This document shows, piece by piece, positions 1-12,724 of a stretch of 64,000 nt of DNA. The first letter of the stretch is position 1. Every line of letters begins with the position of its first letter. The stretch spans positions 46,376,104 to 46,440,103 of the forward strand of contig CM070725.1 of the NCBI GenBank assembly GCA_036346275.1, read 5' to 3'. Source of the DNA: Otatea glauca (taxonomy: Eukaryota > Streptophyta > Magnoliopsida > Poales > Poaceae). Both the position numbers and the translations under genes were made by a program. A model generated the notes under the pieces. That model had not been told where the DNA came from. It did no database searches and worked only from the letters and a program-made list of their open reading frames with translations.

Positions 1-162
1 TCCCAAATTCCCCTCAGCTAAACATTACAATGGAACGTCAAACAACCCCAGACTGGAATAATAGCGCACTGCCGCATCCCATCCATAAGCTCGTACCCCA
101 TCACCCAACAGAGTAAACAGGACAAGATCAGAGAAATGGTTCTGACGATACCTTCTGACATC

Positions 163-514
163 CTGCGCGAGGGTCTTGATGTAGCTGTCGACGATCTCGT
201 CACGGGGGACATCGGGGTTGGAGGCGTCGCCGGGGGGCGGCTCCATGACGACCAGCCAATGCTCGAAGTTGCACCCGTTGGGGAGGATCGTCTCCTTGGG
301 CGGGTGATTGCTCCAGTTGGAGGACGACGGACGAGTCCCGCAGCGACAACGTCGCCGGCTGCGCCTCAAAGCAATGCACCGCCCCCAGCGCCGCCGTCGA
401 AGCGGGCGAGGCCGCTGCCGGGAGGAGGGTCACGGCGGCGGCTAGCGGGCGGAGGAAGCGAGATGCGGCGGCGACGAGCTGGCGGAGGATGATCGGGCGC
501 GACGCCGTCGCCAT
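163..514 (-). pseudogene. MORF/DAG-like organelle RNA-editing factor, first exon, frameshifted
   Basis: The family (MORF, also called DAG or RIP proteins) acts in mitochondria and plastids as partners of PPR proteins in C-to-U RNA editing. Reading the minus strand from the ATG at 512-514, the first part starts MATASRPIILRQLV and is rich in Ala and Arg, as expected for an organelle transit peptide. A second frame then carries the family hallmark: NWSNHPPKETILPNGC, FEHWLVVMEPPPGDASNP and DVPRDEIVDSYIKTLAQ. The two halves lie in different frames; the break falls near 335-345. In relatives the conserved run continues after TLAQ in a later exon. Here the bases after it (CAG then GATGTC) lack a GT donor at the expected place. 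Later exons would lie beyond the left edge. The frameshift and lost donor favour a pseudogene or retained fragment; a one-base sequence error is the alternative. Family assignment is firm, functional status is not. Confidence 0.7.
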
Positions 515-597
515 GCAGGTAAAACCCTAGTAGATGGAGACGCGAGGAGATGAGGTCGGGACGGAGGAGATAAGTGAGAAGATCAGAAGACTCTTAA

Positions 598-841
598 GGG
601 TTATCTGGTTATGCCCGGTTGAAGGATCGGATATCCGAATAAACTTTACCGGATATATTCGAGAAAAGCTTCGGAATATCCCGATCCGATGGATAGTGAT
701 ATCCCGAATCCGAATTCGAATCCGAAATATAGTATCCGAATCCGATACCGAATCAGAAAACTATCCGAAAAATTTATCCGAATCCGATCAGAACACATCC
801 GGTCGGTCGGTCGGAAATTATCCTATCCGATTGCACCCCTA
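598..841. repeat. ATCCGAAT-rich transposon end (hAT-like debris)
   Basis: The stretch is packed with ATCCGAA/TTCGGAT words and ends in TTGCACCCCTA. Read on the other strand this is TAGGGGTGCAA, the kind of terminus seen on many small grass hAT elements. I found no matching left terminus or target duplication, so it is a fragment. Confidence 0.4.
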
Positions 842-993
842 TGTTTGAGTGCTGCACTATATATACACACACGATAGCGTTAATCTGCGTCTACACGCAT
901 ATTAAGCTATTCCACGCACCGGTCGAAATCACATAGAAACGCGTTCAAACTATCCACATGCCCGCTCGCTTCGTATGTTGTTCCCTTGTAACG

Positions 994-1457
994 TGGCCAA
1001 CCGAACTAATAAATATGTTGTTTTCTTGTGTGTACATGAATTTTTTTTGTTTTAGCCATAACTTTTTATTGGTAGCTCTAATTCACGAATAGTTTTTACC
1101 ATTAGCTTACTAACGACGAGAGCAACATATTGATATAAGTCTCACCGTATAAATCATATTTTACTATCCGTATACATAGATTTTACTATCGGTATACATA
1201 GATTTTACTACCGTATCGGGGTTCAGTAGCCTGTGCGGTAGTAAAATCTTACAATATATTCGGTAAATTAGTAGTAAAAACTCATTCGTGCAGTGTTTAT
1301 TAGCGAGACTTATGTCATTTTTTTCCTCTTGCCGTCAGTAAGCTACTGATGAAAACCGTTCGTTAATCGGAACTAAGAATAAAAAGTTATGGCTAAAATA
1401 AAGAAAGAATAGATGCATATACAAACTAAGAAACACATTTATTAGTTGGTTCGGCAT
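994..1457. repeat. Fold-back element, copy 1
   Basis: A long imperfect inverted repeat. The left arm (about 994-1135) includes CCAACCGAACTAATAAAT and TTAGCCATAACTTTTTATT. The right arm (about 1297-1457) carries their reverse complements in opposite order. The centre holds short repeats of ATTTTACTATCCGTATACAT. No coding capacity. The structure fits a miniature inverted-repeat transposon. Confidence 0.65.
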
Positions 1458-1487
1458 CGTTAGTGCTTCACTAGTTACTTCATTTTT

Positions 1488-1912
1488 TAGTTTGTACATG
1501 AATCTGTTCTTTTTTCATTTTAGTTGTAACTTTTTATTCGATGCTCCGATTCACGAACGAATTTTACGAGTAGATTTTTGACAACGAGAGGAACAACATG
1601 CTATAAGTTTCGCTAATAAATGTTGTATAAATTAAATTTTACTGCTAAAATGAACATCAATTTACTACTATAGGATAGCAAAACATATATATGTATAGTA
1701 ATATATATATATATAAGGATAATAAAATCTGTTAGCAGCCAGAAAAATTACTGTTTATTAGCGAGACTTATATATTTTGTTCCTCTCGTCGTTAGTAAAC
1801 TACTGGTGAAAACTGATCGTTAATCGAAGCTACGAATAAAAAGTTATGACTAAAATAAAGAAAGAACATTTTTATGTACAAACTAAGAAGCACATTTATT
1901 AGTTGATTCGGC
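1488..1912. repeat. Fold-back element, copy 2 adjoining copy 1
   Basis: A second inverted repeat of the same family. Its left arm (about 1488-1625, containing TTTAGTTGTAACTTTTTATT) pairs with its right arm (about 1745-1912). Both copies are followed by a related tail (TAGTGCTT..TAGTTACTTC) at about 1462 and 1918, so the pair looks like a tandem or head-to-tail array rather than two random insertions. Confidence 0.6.
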
Positions 1913-2201
1913 CACATTAGTGCTTTAGTAGTTACTTCGTTCATTGTTCTATAGTAAAATGTAGTAAATAAGATAGTAGTGCATGGCTCGGTCCAACTGA
2001 GCAGTTCGATGCGCTGATTAGTGGCTGCATGGTTCGATCAGTTTTTGGCCAGCGTGTAGACTACGCGCAGCTGTAGAATAGCATGTTTACACACACACAC
2101 ACACCTTCTACTTCCGGTTGTAGTTACTCCCATATCTGATATACCATCTAAATGAACTTGAAATACTCCTTTATCACTTTGGGTACACTCATCACTAATT
2201 A

Positions 2202-2263
2202 TAAGATACTCCAACATGAGCCATATACGTGTGTGTGTGTGTGTATATATGGCTCATGTTGGA

Positions 2264-2271
<8 letters not shown>
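2202..2271. repeat. Perfect 26-bp-stem hairpin around a GT run
   Basis: Left arm 2202-2227 and right arm 2246-2271 are exact reverse complements, separated by an 18-base loop made almost only of GT. The right arm runs straight into the TA microsatellite. Confidence 0.9.
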
Positions 2272-2983
<712 letters not shown>

Positions 2984-3563
2984 TGTAAATAGTGATGACA
3001 ACACATCCATAACACGAATCAAATAATAGTAATTAAGCAAAAAAGTATCAGCCTTATGGCCAACTATTACAAATAAACTGCCTCATAGCTTGAGTTCAAT
3101 AAAGTAGTAGTGGAAACGAAATAACAATAGCAGGATAAGCCTATCCATTTGCTCAACAGGCAATCTACTGGGGTACGCATCTTAGTAATCCGGATCAACT
3201 TCGTCATAACCACAAGCAAAGAACTCGCAGTCACCTTCAGCTTCTGTGCACTCCTCTGTGGAAAGTTTGGATGTGGCAAGGGTGAGCACAAAATATACTC
3301 CGCAAGTTTTGTAAACATAATGCATGATAACTATATGCAAAGCTAAATAATTGAAGGTATAATATGGCTCTTTTAGCGTATAGCAATGTTTAACTTTAAA
3401 TACAACTAGTAATTCCCCAAAGCATCATTTGACCAAAATGTAATTGAATAATAATTGAATTTGATATGACACCTAAACGGTTCCAACCACCTGATTGGCT
3501 TCAACCTCCAAACCATAACCCGAGAGTTCAATCCACAATGTGCAAGCGTACCTCGCCTGCCTT
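2984..3563 (-). mobile_element. Older LTR-type element, left part (interrupted)
   Basis: This piece resembles the left portion of the younger element at 3564-9015. It has the module GGCAAGGGTGAGCAC followed by ACTCCGCAAG, as against GCAAGGGTGAGTAC and ACTCAGCAAG in the younger copy. It is cut at 3563 by that younger insertion and continues at 9016. Its left boundary is uncertain. No protein coding is evident. Confidence 0.5.
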
Positions 3564-6500
3564 TGTAATGACCCCCATTTTTACATAAATGCAAAAATGG
3601 AAATCTCATGTGCATACAGTACTAGTCCCATGATCAGTGGCTAGCACGCACATTTACAACAATTGATATCACATCCACACTCTTCATTACAAATGATATT
3701 GGTAATTTATACAATAAAATCTTACAATACAGAGTGAAGTGCAGCGGAAAGGATTAAAATTCTTGTAGTGTGCCCAACCAATCCCTCAGGCAACTGACAA
3801 GGCATAATCCCTAGAAAACTTTCATCGCTATCTTTCCCGATTCCTGCGACAAATATGTTTCATCGAGCTAATCTGATTCCTCACCTAAAAACAACAATTA
3901 AGCAAGGGTGAGTACTTTCGTACTCAGCAAGACTTTTGCAAAGCCTATGATATATGCAAGCCATTTCAAAGGAAAGGCTAGTATGGTTAGTTTGCATAAA
4001 GCCAATTTGAAATGTAAATACAGAATAGTAGATTGCCAAAACGGAATTTAAGTAAAAGTAATTTAATACTGAAAAGTAACAGAACATAAGCATAATTAAA
4101 TCTCATGTACCTGGGTATCATGACCATATCCACAAATCATTCCTACCAGTCTCAGGTAGAAATCCCGAGTAACCATTCCTACCAGTCCCAGGTAGAAATC
4201 CAGAGTTTTAAGAAAATAAAAATAGCTAACTAGTGCTGGCGCACCAAGATTCCCATAACCGCGGGAACGGCTTTTCGAAAAGTTTGACACTCTGCAGAGG
4301 TGTACATCTTTACTCACAAGTCATGACCTTTTCCTTTTGCCGCATATTTCACGCACCTTTGGCGTAGTGGCCAGAATGTTCATGATGGAAACCTTTACAT
4401 TATCTAGGTTAACTTTGCACCAGCCCGATGTCGATAAACCCGTACTATGGTGTAAATGTTTGTAAAGTCACTGCACAATAATGAATAAGCATATCCATAG
4501 TATGGCGTACACCGTTATATCAGCAAACGTGACTCCCAACACCTCGGTGTGGGCGCCCCTTCGAGCAACCAGTCACTGAAGAAGCTCGTACTACTCCGGC
4601 CTACCAATGTGCAAAGTTAAACCAGATAACTTAATTGGTTTAAGGCTGTCCCATACCAGCACTTGTGGTTGTACGGTAAATTCTTGGGTTTAACGAACAC
4701 GTAGTTCGGTCCTTAATCTGATACGGGCAATAATCTCCACCCTACACTACGTACAAGTCCCTTGTACACCCGGCTATTGCCAATAATTGCCCGCATCAAA
4801 ACCATAGTTTTGTTTTCATTTTTGATCAAAATACCAACCATAAATAAAGGTCATACCCATTGAATGTCATATCCAGCATTTTTATTTAGATCAAAGTTTT
4901 ATGTCTCATTAAGCATGGCTAAGCATGTCACTAGGTGTGAGTAACCCAAATTGACATCAAGTACTGTCTATACTATTCTAGGGTTTTCAAGGTTCTCAAA
5001 TCCATAATTATCAAGGAAGTTCTATGAAACAATAGGTACAACTATCAATACCCATAATGTAGTAGACTTTAATAAAAATAAAGTATGCAGTAAAACATTT
5101 AATGAAAATATTTATAAAACTGGGATCAATATGATCAAAGGGGGTGCTTGCCTTGCTCATTTATTGCTTACGATGAAGACAAAGCCACGGCTGACGGAAG
5201 CAATGACAGAAGAAAGGACGTCGAATTCTACACGTCGTTCAATCGGAAATATAGCAAATATCCAACTTTAATAAGGGCAAAAAGAAAATAGACAGAAAAT
5301 CAAATAAAGATTCATTAAAGAAAATAGGAATGTTTTAGGGTTCGGATTGAATGATTTCAAGATATTATGATTTAGATAATTATACAAACATATTGTTAAT
5401 GTCTTATGATAAAGAAAGCATGGTTTCTTTGATAGATTATCTATTATTGATTTACGAATTCAAGAGGCTAAAATTATGAATTCTTACATTTATAACTTCG
5501 AATTATAGATGCTAAAATTATTTGGATTAATAAGATTTAACACATTTGACAATTGAGCTAAAAGCCATAAATGAATAGCACTTAATCCTTTTTAATTGAT
5601 TTTGCATAAGAAGTGACTTTGAATTTGTTAGATCCACTGAACTAAGTTATTGGATTTATTCCTGGTTTTTAAGAAGGTTCTGGTGATACAAATATATTAG
5701 TTACAATTTCTTTAATACAAGGTTCATTTATTCCTATTGTGGAGTTCATAAAGCATAATACTTAGGGTTATTCGGCTACTAGGATTTATATGCAAAACAA
5801 TATGAAATAAGATTATTTCTTCGGAATATGATAGTCTACACTTTGAAGAACATTCTTAAGCTGATTTCATACATTTTAGTGTTTAGACGATACATTATAT
5901 TCTTTGTTGAAAAAGCTTATATGATATTAAGGGTTATGACAACTATATTGCTTAAGGGTATTGGGTTAGTCGGATTCAGATACAAAGCAAGTTGTAAATA
6001 AAATATTTTTATAGATTATGGTAGTACATATCATTTCTAATCTGATCTTCATATAATTTGTATCAAAACGAGATATTCTATGGGTTGTTGAAAATGCTTA
6101 ATTAGTTTTATAGTTTACATGATAAAGGTTCAGTTTTAGTTCTTAGTTTGCGACTGACCCTTACATGATTATTTATTCATTTTTCTGGCATTAGCATAGG
6201 ACATCATTAAGAGTGTTTTAAAGTTGGTTTTACAATATTTCACATTTATTTGTGATGTTTTTCACCTACATGATCTTTAGGGCTAAATATGGCCTAACCT
6301 AAAATTGTTCAAAATGTTGTCATTTCTGTACAGCAAGTTATTATATATTATTTTAAGGTCATAGCATTTGATTTTGTCGGATTTGAGGTTCGTTTGCGAG
6401 AGTTATGAACATTTGATCATTTTGCCGATTGAAGGTTTGAGCATTTAGCAAATTGATTAAATTAAAGTAAAGTCTAAATATTTTTGACTATTCATAATCT

Positions 6501-9015
6501 ATGCAATCCCAGGAATACATCTAAACTGGTTTAATATAATTTTGAGCTCATATGGATATTTTTCTAACCACTTGAAACTTGAATGTTATTAAGAGTTAAA
6601 CCAACTATCTTTGATTCAAAATACATTAAAATTTAAATGTTTTTGCAGAAATGGAATGCATAGGGTTGCAGATACTTATGGTATTTATTTCATGATTTAT
6701 GGATCAATATAAAATATACATCCTTCATAACACCTATTTAGGGCCTAATATTCAAACCCTAATAAAAATACTGCAAGAAACATATGACTTTTTATTTTAT
6801 ATTCTAATTCCTTATTTAAAAATTTAAATTTAGGAACTAATTTGACTTCATTTGGACATTCTAACAAAAAGATATGGAAGTTTGAATGCAAGAGGTAAAA
6901 ATAAAAATTTAAATGGATTGAGGGGGATTCGAACTCGGGTTGCCTGAGATTAAAAGAGACAGCTTAACCACTGAGCTACGGTACTGCTTGTGATAAAGGG
7001 GCGTGCACAAATATTTGAGGTTACGTCTTCTCCTCTTAAACCTAGAGCTCGAAGCTCTCCGCTGGACAGAAATGGCGCAGCGAATTGGCAGAGAGGCGCT
7101 TGGGGAAGTGGACCGCAGGGAGGAAGGCTTGGCTTGGGGAGGTCCTTGGCGGCGGCGGAGGTCACTGGAGCTGGCGCCGGCGCTGGCGAGGAGTTGCTTA
7201 GCTCGCTGGAAGCTTACGCCGAGGAGGACAGGGGCATGGCGCCATGAGTGTAGCTCTGACAAACTTGGCCGGCGGCTAGGGTAGCTGCAAGGAGAAAGAT
7301 GCGATAGCAAAAATGGGTCCCAGAGGCCCCACTGAGACCACAGAAGGTGACGGCTGGTGCTGCGACTGCCAGTGGCGACGGCGCAACAGGGAAGTGCGGC
7401 GGCGGCAACAGGCGCATGGTGGTCTCAGTGGTTTTGCCGGGGATGAGGAAGACAAAGGAAAACTGGGGCTACGGCAATGGGTGAAGCTCTCGGTTTTGGA
7501 GGACCTGAGCTTGTCTTAAATAGAGAGTTAAGGCGGTGGATTATAGTGTTTGAACAAGAATGAAGGAAATGGCGGCTTGGCTGGATGGTGAGCGAGTGAA
7601 CTCGGTCGTGGCACCAAGTTGCCAGAGAGATGGCAGGTGAGGTGGTGGCCTCGGGCTGCGGATTGAGGCGGCAGAACGGACAAGATAAGAAGCGGTGCCG
7701 AATTGGTTTGGTTGGCAACCAGAGATGTTGGTTTGGACTGCTTGCTGCACTGGTGCTTAGCTTGGCATCGTGGGGAAGAAGAACCTGGAAAGGATGAGCT
7801 GCTGACGTGGGGTGGGGGCTACGGTCGGTGAGAGAAGTCGGCACCTTGGGCTTTGCATTACTGCGGCGCCGACGAGACAAGGGGTAAGGCGGTGCTGACT
7901 GAGCTGGGCGCAGTGCGAGGTAAAGCAGAGAAGAAAGATGGAGAAGAATGAGGGAAAAAGAGGCTGACAGGTGGGGACATGAAGGCAGAAAGCAAGTCGG
8001 CAAGGGAGAGAAATGCTGACCGGGCCCACATGTCATTGAAAGCAAAAGGCAAAACGGAAGAAGACTCTGGACAGCACGAGACAAAAATCAAAGCTTGGGT
8101 CAGCAGACAGGTTTACAATTTTATAAGACTTTTTTTGTAGGTCGGCAAGGAATAGATAAGGGTCCAGTAAAATTTTTAGATAAAAATTATTTATAAAAAT
8201 CTGACATTTCATAGTTGTCACTTTCTATCAGTTCTGAATTTTATTTAATTTAAGATCAAAATCAGTTTATTATTTTATGAACATTTTTATAAATATTTGG
8301 AATAGCATTATTAACATTATATAAAATTTTAATATTTTTAAGTTTTATTCTTTAATTTTAATAATTCTGACATTGTAATTTTCAGCTTTTCTAATAGTCT
8401 GTTTTTGAATTTGTAAAAATAATAAATGATGGGATAAACTCTTGATATTTTTACTAGACACAGATTAGACAAGCATGTCGGCATGGTTAAAATGTTAACT
8501 CTGGTTATGGTCTAGTGATTTCTAAAGAACTCTTATCTTGTCGATTGAGTTTCTAGGCGAGGTTATTTTTGACTTTTTATTTTATTTTATGCATTCAGAC
8601 TACTTTTGATAGCATGACAGGGGCTATGACGGTTCATAATATTCTATTATTATTTTTTAAGATTTTTGTTGCTATTGTATTTTTACCTTTTTACTTTTAC
8701 CATTTTACCATTTCAATTTATGAGACTTTTCTTTTAAAGCAAAAACTCAAGAAAAATCAATAATTCAGAAAACTCAGAAAATTAAATTTCAAATTAAAGG
8801 TTACATCTCAAACTTATTTTTATGTTTTGCTTGTTTTGGAAGAAATAGTTTTAATAAAGGAAGTCTTTCTTTTCTTAAGATTAGAATGCAAGAAAAGAAG
8901 AAAAGATATTGTTTAAAAATCAAAATATTGATTTCAATTGAAATTTTTATTTAATTATATTTTTAAATTTCAAACTTTTCATTTTTCATATTTTTGAATT
9001 TTTCGGGATGTTACA
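3564..9015 (-). mobile_element. 5.45-kb solo-LTR-like or non-coding LTR element with target duplication
   Basis: The ends are TGTAATGACC and GGATGTTACA, which gives the TG..CA rule. The five bases GCCTT occur immediately before (3559-3563) and after (9016-9020), so the borders are secure. Read on the minus strand it starts TGTAACATCCCG, the usual start of a large family of grass LTRs. Inside are the conserved GGGTGAGTAC..GTACTCAGCAAG module (about 3906), GGGGTGCTTGCCTTGCTC (about 5139), a GC-rich stretch (7000-8090) and a tRNA-like module (6914-6988). I see no gag or pol similarity and no pair of internal LTRs. It is either a very long solo LTR or a non-autonomous element. Open frames in 6.9-8.1 kb show no family similarity and I do not call them genes. 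Confidence 0.75.
6914..6988 (-). other. tRNA-like module inside the LTR element
   Basis: On the minus strand this 75-bp stretch has a box-A-like TAGCTCAGTGGTTAAGC and a box-B-like GAGTTCGAATCC at tRNA spacing. The TTCGAAT loop is present but the T stem pairs poorly, and I see no acceptor stem. It is a tRNA-derived relic, not a working tRNA gene; it could still bind TFIIIC. Confidence 0.55.
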
Positions 9016-10190
9016 GCCTTTGACCGTGGACACGGCTATTTAAGTAGTTTTAACTCTACAGAGTATACAGCTTTACCCGCAAGACACGATTATCTCTTTT
9101 TGCCAAGAAATTAACACACTTCGTTTGGTGTGTCGGTAGAGAGATCATGACAAGGCCTTTACAATGAACAACCCTGCTATTAGCCTTGCCGCTAAGGTTT
9201 CACCGCTAAAGGGTTCCATCCACCCAGTTAGAAGCCCCTCTTGCGTCGTGTGGGGAAAACACGTCTCCATTCGATACCCACATTCCATTGAATGGCCAAG
9301 CCAATAATGAGACGCACAAATTAATTAGCCAGGTCGTACCAATATAAACTTGTGGTTTTATGGTAATGCTTAGTCCTTGATAACACACGCTTCAGTTCTT
9401 AATTGACTAGGGTAGAACATTCACTTTTAAGGTCTCGTGCTTTCTGCACCCGCCAAACATCCATCCGCTCCGGTCTAAACCATATTTTTCACTTTATTTC
9501 ATTTAAATAATAGCATCAATACAAATTACCGCAACTTCACAAATAAGTCTAAATAATGTTTGAAATGATTTCTATAATGTATAATACCGAAACGCTTAAG
9601 CTGGACTAAGCAATTCTACCATTGTCCCATGCTGCTCCACTGGTTATCACCAAATAAAATAGCTAATATCACCTAAGGTGACAAAGGTTCGATATGGTAA
9701 ATGCCAACGAGGGTACAAATTCTGGAATTTAACTATACCTTAAAATTATATTTAAAGTACATTGCATAAAAGTAAGCATGCATAATTTAAAACAACATAA
9801 GCATTTTATAAATTTGGGTTCAATATGTCCAAGGAAGACTTGCCTTTGCTGCCTCCTGCTGGTTCTACCTCTTTCTGTTGATTTGGCTAAGCTTCGACCC
9901 TATCGTCTACACGCGAAACGAGAATAAATAAATAAAATAAATTCAAAAAATTCAAAAATTGAAAAGAATGGCACTGGAAGGTAGATCTTGAATTTAGATG
10001 AATTTAGAAATTCGAATAACTGGAATCGGAGCTCGAACGAAGGAGAACATGCTCTTGGAAGATTCTTAGATGAGAAATTCAGATTAAAAGGAAAAGGGTG
10101 ATACATGGCGCAATGCGATTGGCCGGAATTTTGGATTTTCTAGAAAAAGGGAAAAAGGAAAAGAAATGCCAACTGACATGTGGGGCCCAC
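9016..10190 (-). mobile_element. Older LTR-type element, right part
   Basis: Continuation of the element interrupted at 3563. It contains blocks typical of grass LTRs of this family, including GTATACAGCTTTACCCGCA, TTAACACACTTCGTTTGG and GACTTGCCTTTGCTGCC (about 9838, matching the block near 5146 in the younger copy). The right end is not clear and lies near 10.1-10.2 kb. No coding. Confidence 0.5.
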
Positions 10191-10194
10191 GCGT

Positions 10195-10600
10195 TAGTGG
10201 CTCGATCCATAGTAGACCGTGTTCATCGAGAGGGGAGTTGCTACTGTGGTAGACCACGTGACTAGGGTTGATGCCATCCTGCTGATGTCACAGTTGCGCG
10301 GCTGAAAAGGACATGCTAGCGTCACGCTTATCGAAGCGTCGGCGATGAAACAGTGGAGGTAGTTGTTCGGCCTCCGTGCGGCACGACGACAGAAGCATCG
10401 GCGATGAAGCAGCGAAGGCGACGCGACGGCATAGAAGCGACGGGGTCGACGCAAGGCGGCGGCGTGACGTCGCCGGAGCTGGAGGAGACATCTTCGGCCG
10501 AGGGACTTGAATTCTCTCAACAACTCACAAAATGTGAATTTAATGCACTAGAGAAGTTGAGAGATTTGAAAGGGCTCACAAATATGCAATGAATATCCAA
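10195..10600. other. GC-rich segment, no supported gene
   Basis: GC-rich stretch with short Arg/Ala-rich frames on both strands and no recognisable domain. It borders the tandem-repeat part of the minus-strand retroelement and is probably its LTR or leader region. Confidence 0.4.
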
Positions 10601-10684
10601 GAGTATACTCTTGTTGCAGGTGGGGGTGTATTTATATCCTCCACCAACAAATCTAGCCGTTACCACCTAATTCCTAAAAAATTC

Positions 10685-11275
10685 AAGAGAGTCGACACTA
10701 CCGCCCATGTAGGGCCGGTAGTGCCGGCCTTAGGCTCAACAGTCGTATGTAGCATTTAATGTTGAGAGAAACTAGTCGTTGCTACAATACCCCCGTTAGT
10801 ACTGCCCATATATAATCGGTAGTGCCATCCATAAGCACCTAGATAGTGCATTTTCACCCTTTTTTGGAAAAGGACTACTGTTCAATTTGGGTCGTTACTA
10901 CTGCACATGTGGCAGTACCACTCCCAAATAGGCGGTAGTGCCAGCCGGGTAAAACCAAGAAAATGCACCTTTCTGAAAAACATCTACCGACCACTAGGGT
11001 CGGTACTCCCGCACCTGTAGCAGTACCGTCCTAAGTAGGTTAGTAGTGCCAGCCTGAGCGAACCCAAAAGACAGCATTATGTAAAAGAGCTACAGGCCTC
11101 TGGAGCCGGTACTACCGCACTTTCGGCAGTACCGTTCCCACAAGGTCAGTAGTGCCGCCCAGGCATAACCTCGAAAAACAGCCTTCTCTGTTAAATAACT
11201 ATCGCCCCCTTGAGTCGGTACTGCCGCCCTTGCGATAGTACCACTCCTAGATGGTCGGTAGTGTCGACAATACAT
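10685..11275. repeat. Six degenerate copies of a ~105-bp GGTAGTGCC/GGTACTACCGC repeat
   Basis: Units occur near 10690, 10795, 10890, 10995, 11105 and 11212. Each holds a GGTCGGTACTACCGC-like block, a GCAGTACC block and a GGTAGTGCC block. Because GGTACTACC and GGTAGTGCC are near-complementary, each unit can fold on itself. The array lies in the LTR-like part of the minus-strand retroelement. A much reduced version occurs at about 43010-43110. Confidence 0.7.
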
Positions 11276-11584
11276 ATTTTTAGATAAATGCACATGACTA
11301 AAGTATGAGCATGAATTTGAGCTATTGACAATACATTAACTTCAAGCTACTAGCCAAAGATCCCTCTTAATAGTATGGCTCCTATACTAGCAACCCGATA
11401 TTTTCTCCAAACACTTAGATCGACAAAAAGTTAGAAAAGGGTCCTTACAAATTATACCTTTGCGTTAGCTTGATGTTCCAATTTCCTTACAGCTCAACGC
11501 TTTCATCTCTTCATAGGACCAACCTATTTTTCATATCCTCAAGGAAAAATTGTTAGTCCTTAAAACATGATTATCTTTAATTAC
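11276..11584 (-). mobile_element. Minus-strand non-autonomous retroelement, distal part (interrupted)
   Basis: This stretch joins, across the gypsy insertion, to 26193 onward. Bases 11560-11584 (ending TTAATTAC) and 26193 onward (ATTACCAAAACC..TTTTTGGTAATTGATGAC) form a continuous sequence of a type found downstream of coding regions in non-autonomous grass retroelements. No gene of its own. Confidence 0.5.
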
Positions 11585-12654
11585 TGACGAATACTCATAA
11601 AACAGGGGTGCACCAACGGCCCAATTGCAACAAGCAAAGCCCAGAGCAGCAAGCGGCGGCCTCGAATCGGCCCGGCCTAAGCAGGCCGTCCCGGCACCGC
11701 TACCCAAATGCCTCTGAGACCATTTAGGAGACCATTCCCGACCGGTCCCGACTCCGACTCGCGAGGTTCCCGACCCGCGGCGGGGCAGGATCCCCGACTC
11801 CGACTTCGGCGAGGTTCCCGACCCCGCGGCGGGGCGGGATCCGCGACTCCGACTTCAGCGAGGTTCCCGACCCCGCGGCGGGGCCAGGATCCCGGCTCCG
11901 ACCGAACCATGATAATCCCGCCGAGGGCAGCGTGCGCGATCGAGTCCCGTGTCAACCTAAGGCCACGTGCCCCACGAACGGTCATTCGAGTGGCGGCGGG
12001 CGGTGGTCCCTTCCCAAAACGGTTTGATAGGCTGCGAAGCCACGTCTCTGTCCCATCCCCACCACCCACGGTGCAAGGACACGCTCTCCCGAGGCAACTC
12101 CAGCGTCACACGCGACTACGTCGGCACCCACATGGATCACGAGAGCGGCTACGCCACTTCGGAGGATTACCTAACCGCTCGACCAGCTAGACCACCGACC
12201 CAAAGATAGGCTCGTGCGGTGACCGATCAGCGAACAAGCGACGATCGGCGAACGATTGGCGAGACGGCGGGCAAGACTGAAGCCCTAGAAGTAGCTCGCC
12301 GGCGCCGCCAATTCTCGATGTAACACGCGCCTTCAGATCGAATAAAAGGCGGGAACCTCCTAATGAGGCGTGAGTAAGAGCTACAAGAGAGCTTTTTCCT
12401 CTTCTTCCTCTTCTTCTTTTCTTCTCCTTCGAGAGCTAAGTTTAGATCATTCTAGTGTTGAGGCTCCACCTCTCGCTTGTAAAAAAACTCGGTGCGATCA
12501 TCCGCACTTTTGATGAATACAACACCAACGCACGGCTGGAGTAGGACCTTGGCCCGAACCGGTATACATCTTGGACTCGTGGTCTAACCATTCAGTGGGC
12601 GGAACGCGCGCAGCCCTTAGACTTACAAATTTACTTGCCGGCGAACGAAGCGCA
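11585..12654 (+). repeat. 5' LTR of the gypsy element
   Basis: Starts TGACGAATACTCATAAA and ends near CGAAGCGCA, just before the primer-binding site. It holds three copies of a ~49-bp GC-rich unit (GCGAGGTTCCCGACC..CGGGGC, about 11755-11905). An AATAAA (about 12341) followed by AGGCGGGAACC is a possible transcript signal. It matches 25128-26192 along its whole length, with many one- and two-base gaps. Confidence 0.88.
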
Positions 12655-12659
12655 AGCGG

Positions 12660-12678
12660 TTGGCGCGCCGGTAGGGGG
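12660..12678 (+). promoter_or_regulatory. Primer-binding site of the gypsy element
   Basis: TTGGCGCGCCGGTAGGGGG begins a few bases after the 5' LTR. TTGGCGC followed by a G-rich run is the usual form of minus-strand primer sites in grass gypsy elements. The priming tRNA cannot be named from this alone. Confidence 0.6.
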
Positions 12679-12724
12679 CTTGCGCGTCTTGGCAAACATC
12701 TCCGGATTCCCATTCGTCTCCTTG

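Noticed and set aside
7425..8084. 219-codon minus-strand open frame
   Set aside because: Low-complexity Ser/Pro/Leu-rich frame in the GC-rich part of an LTR-type element, with competing frames and no domain.
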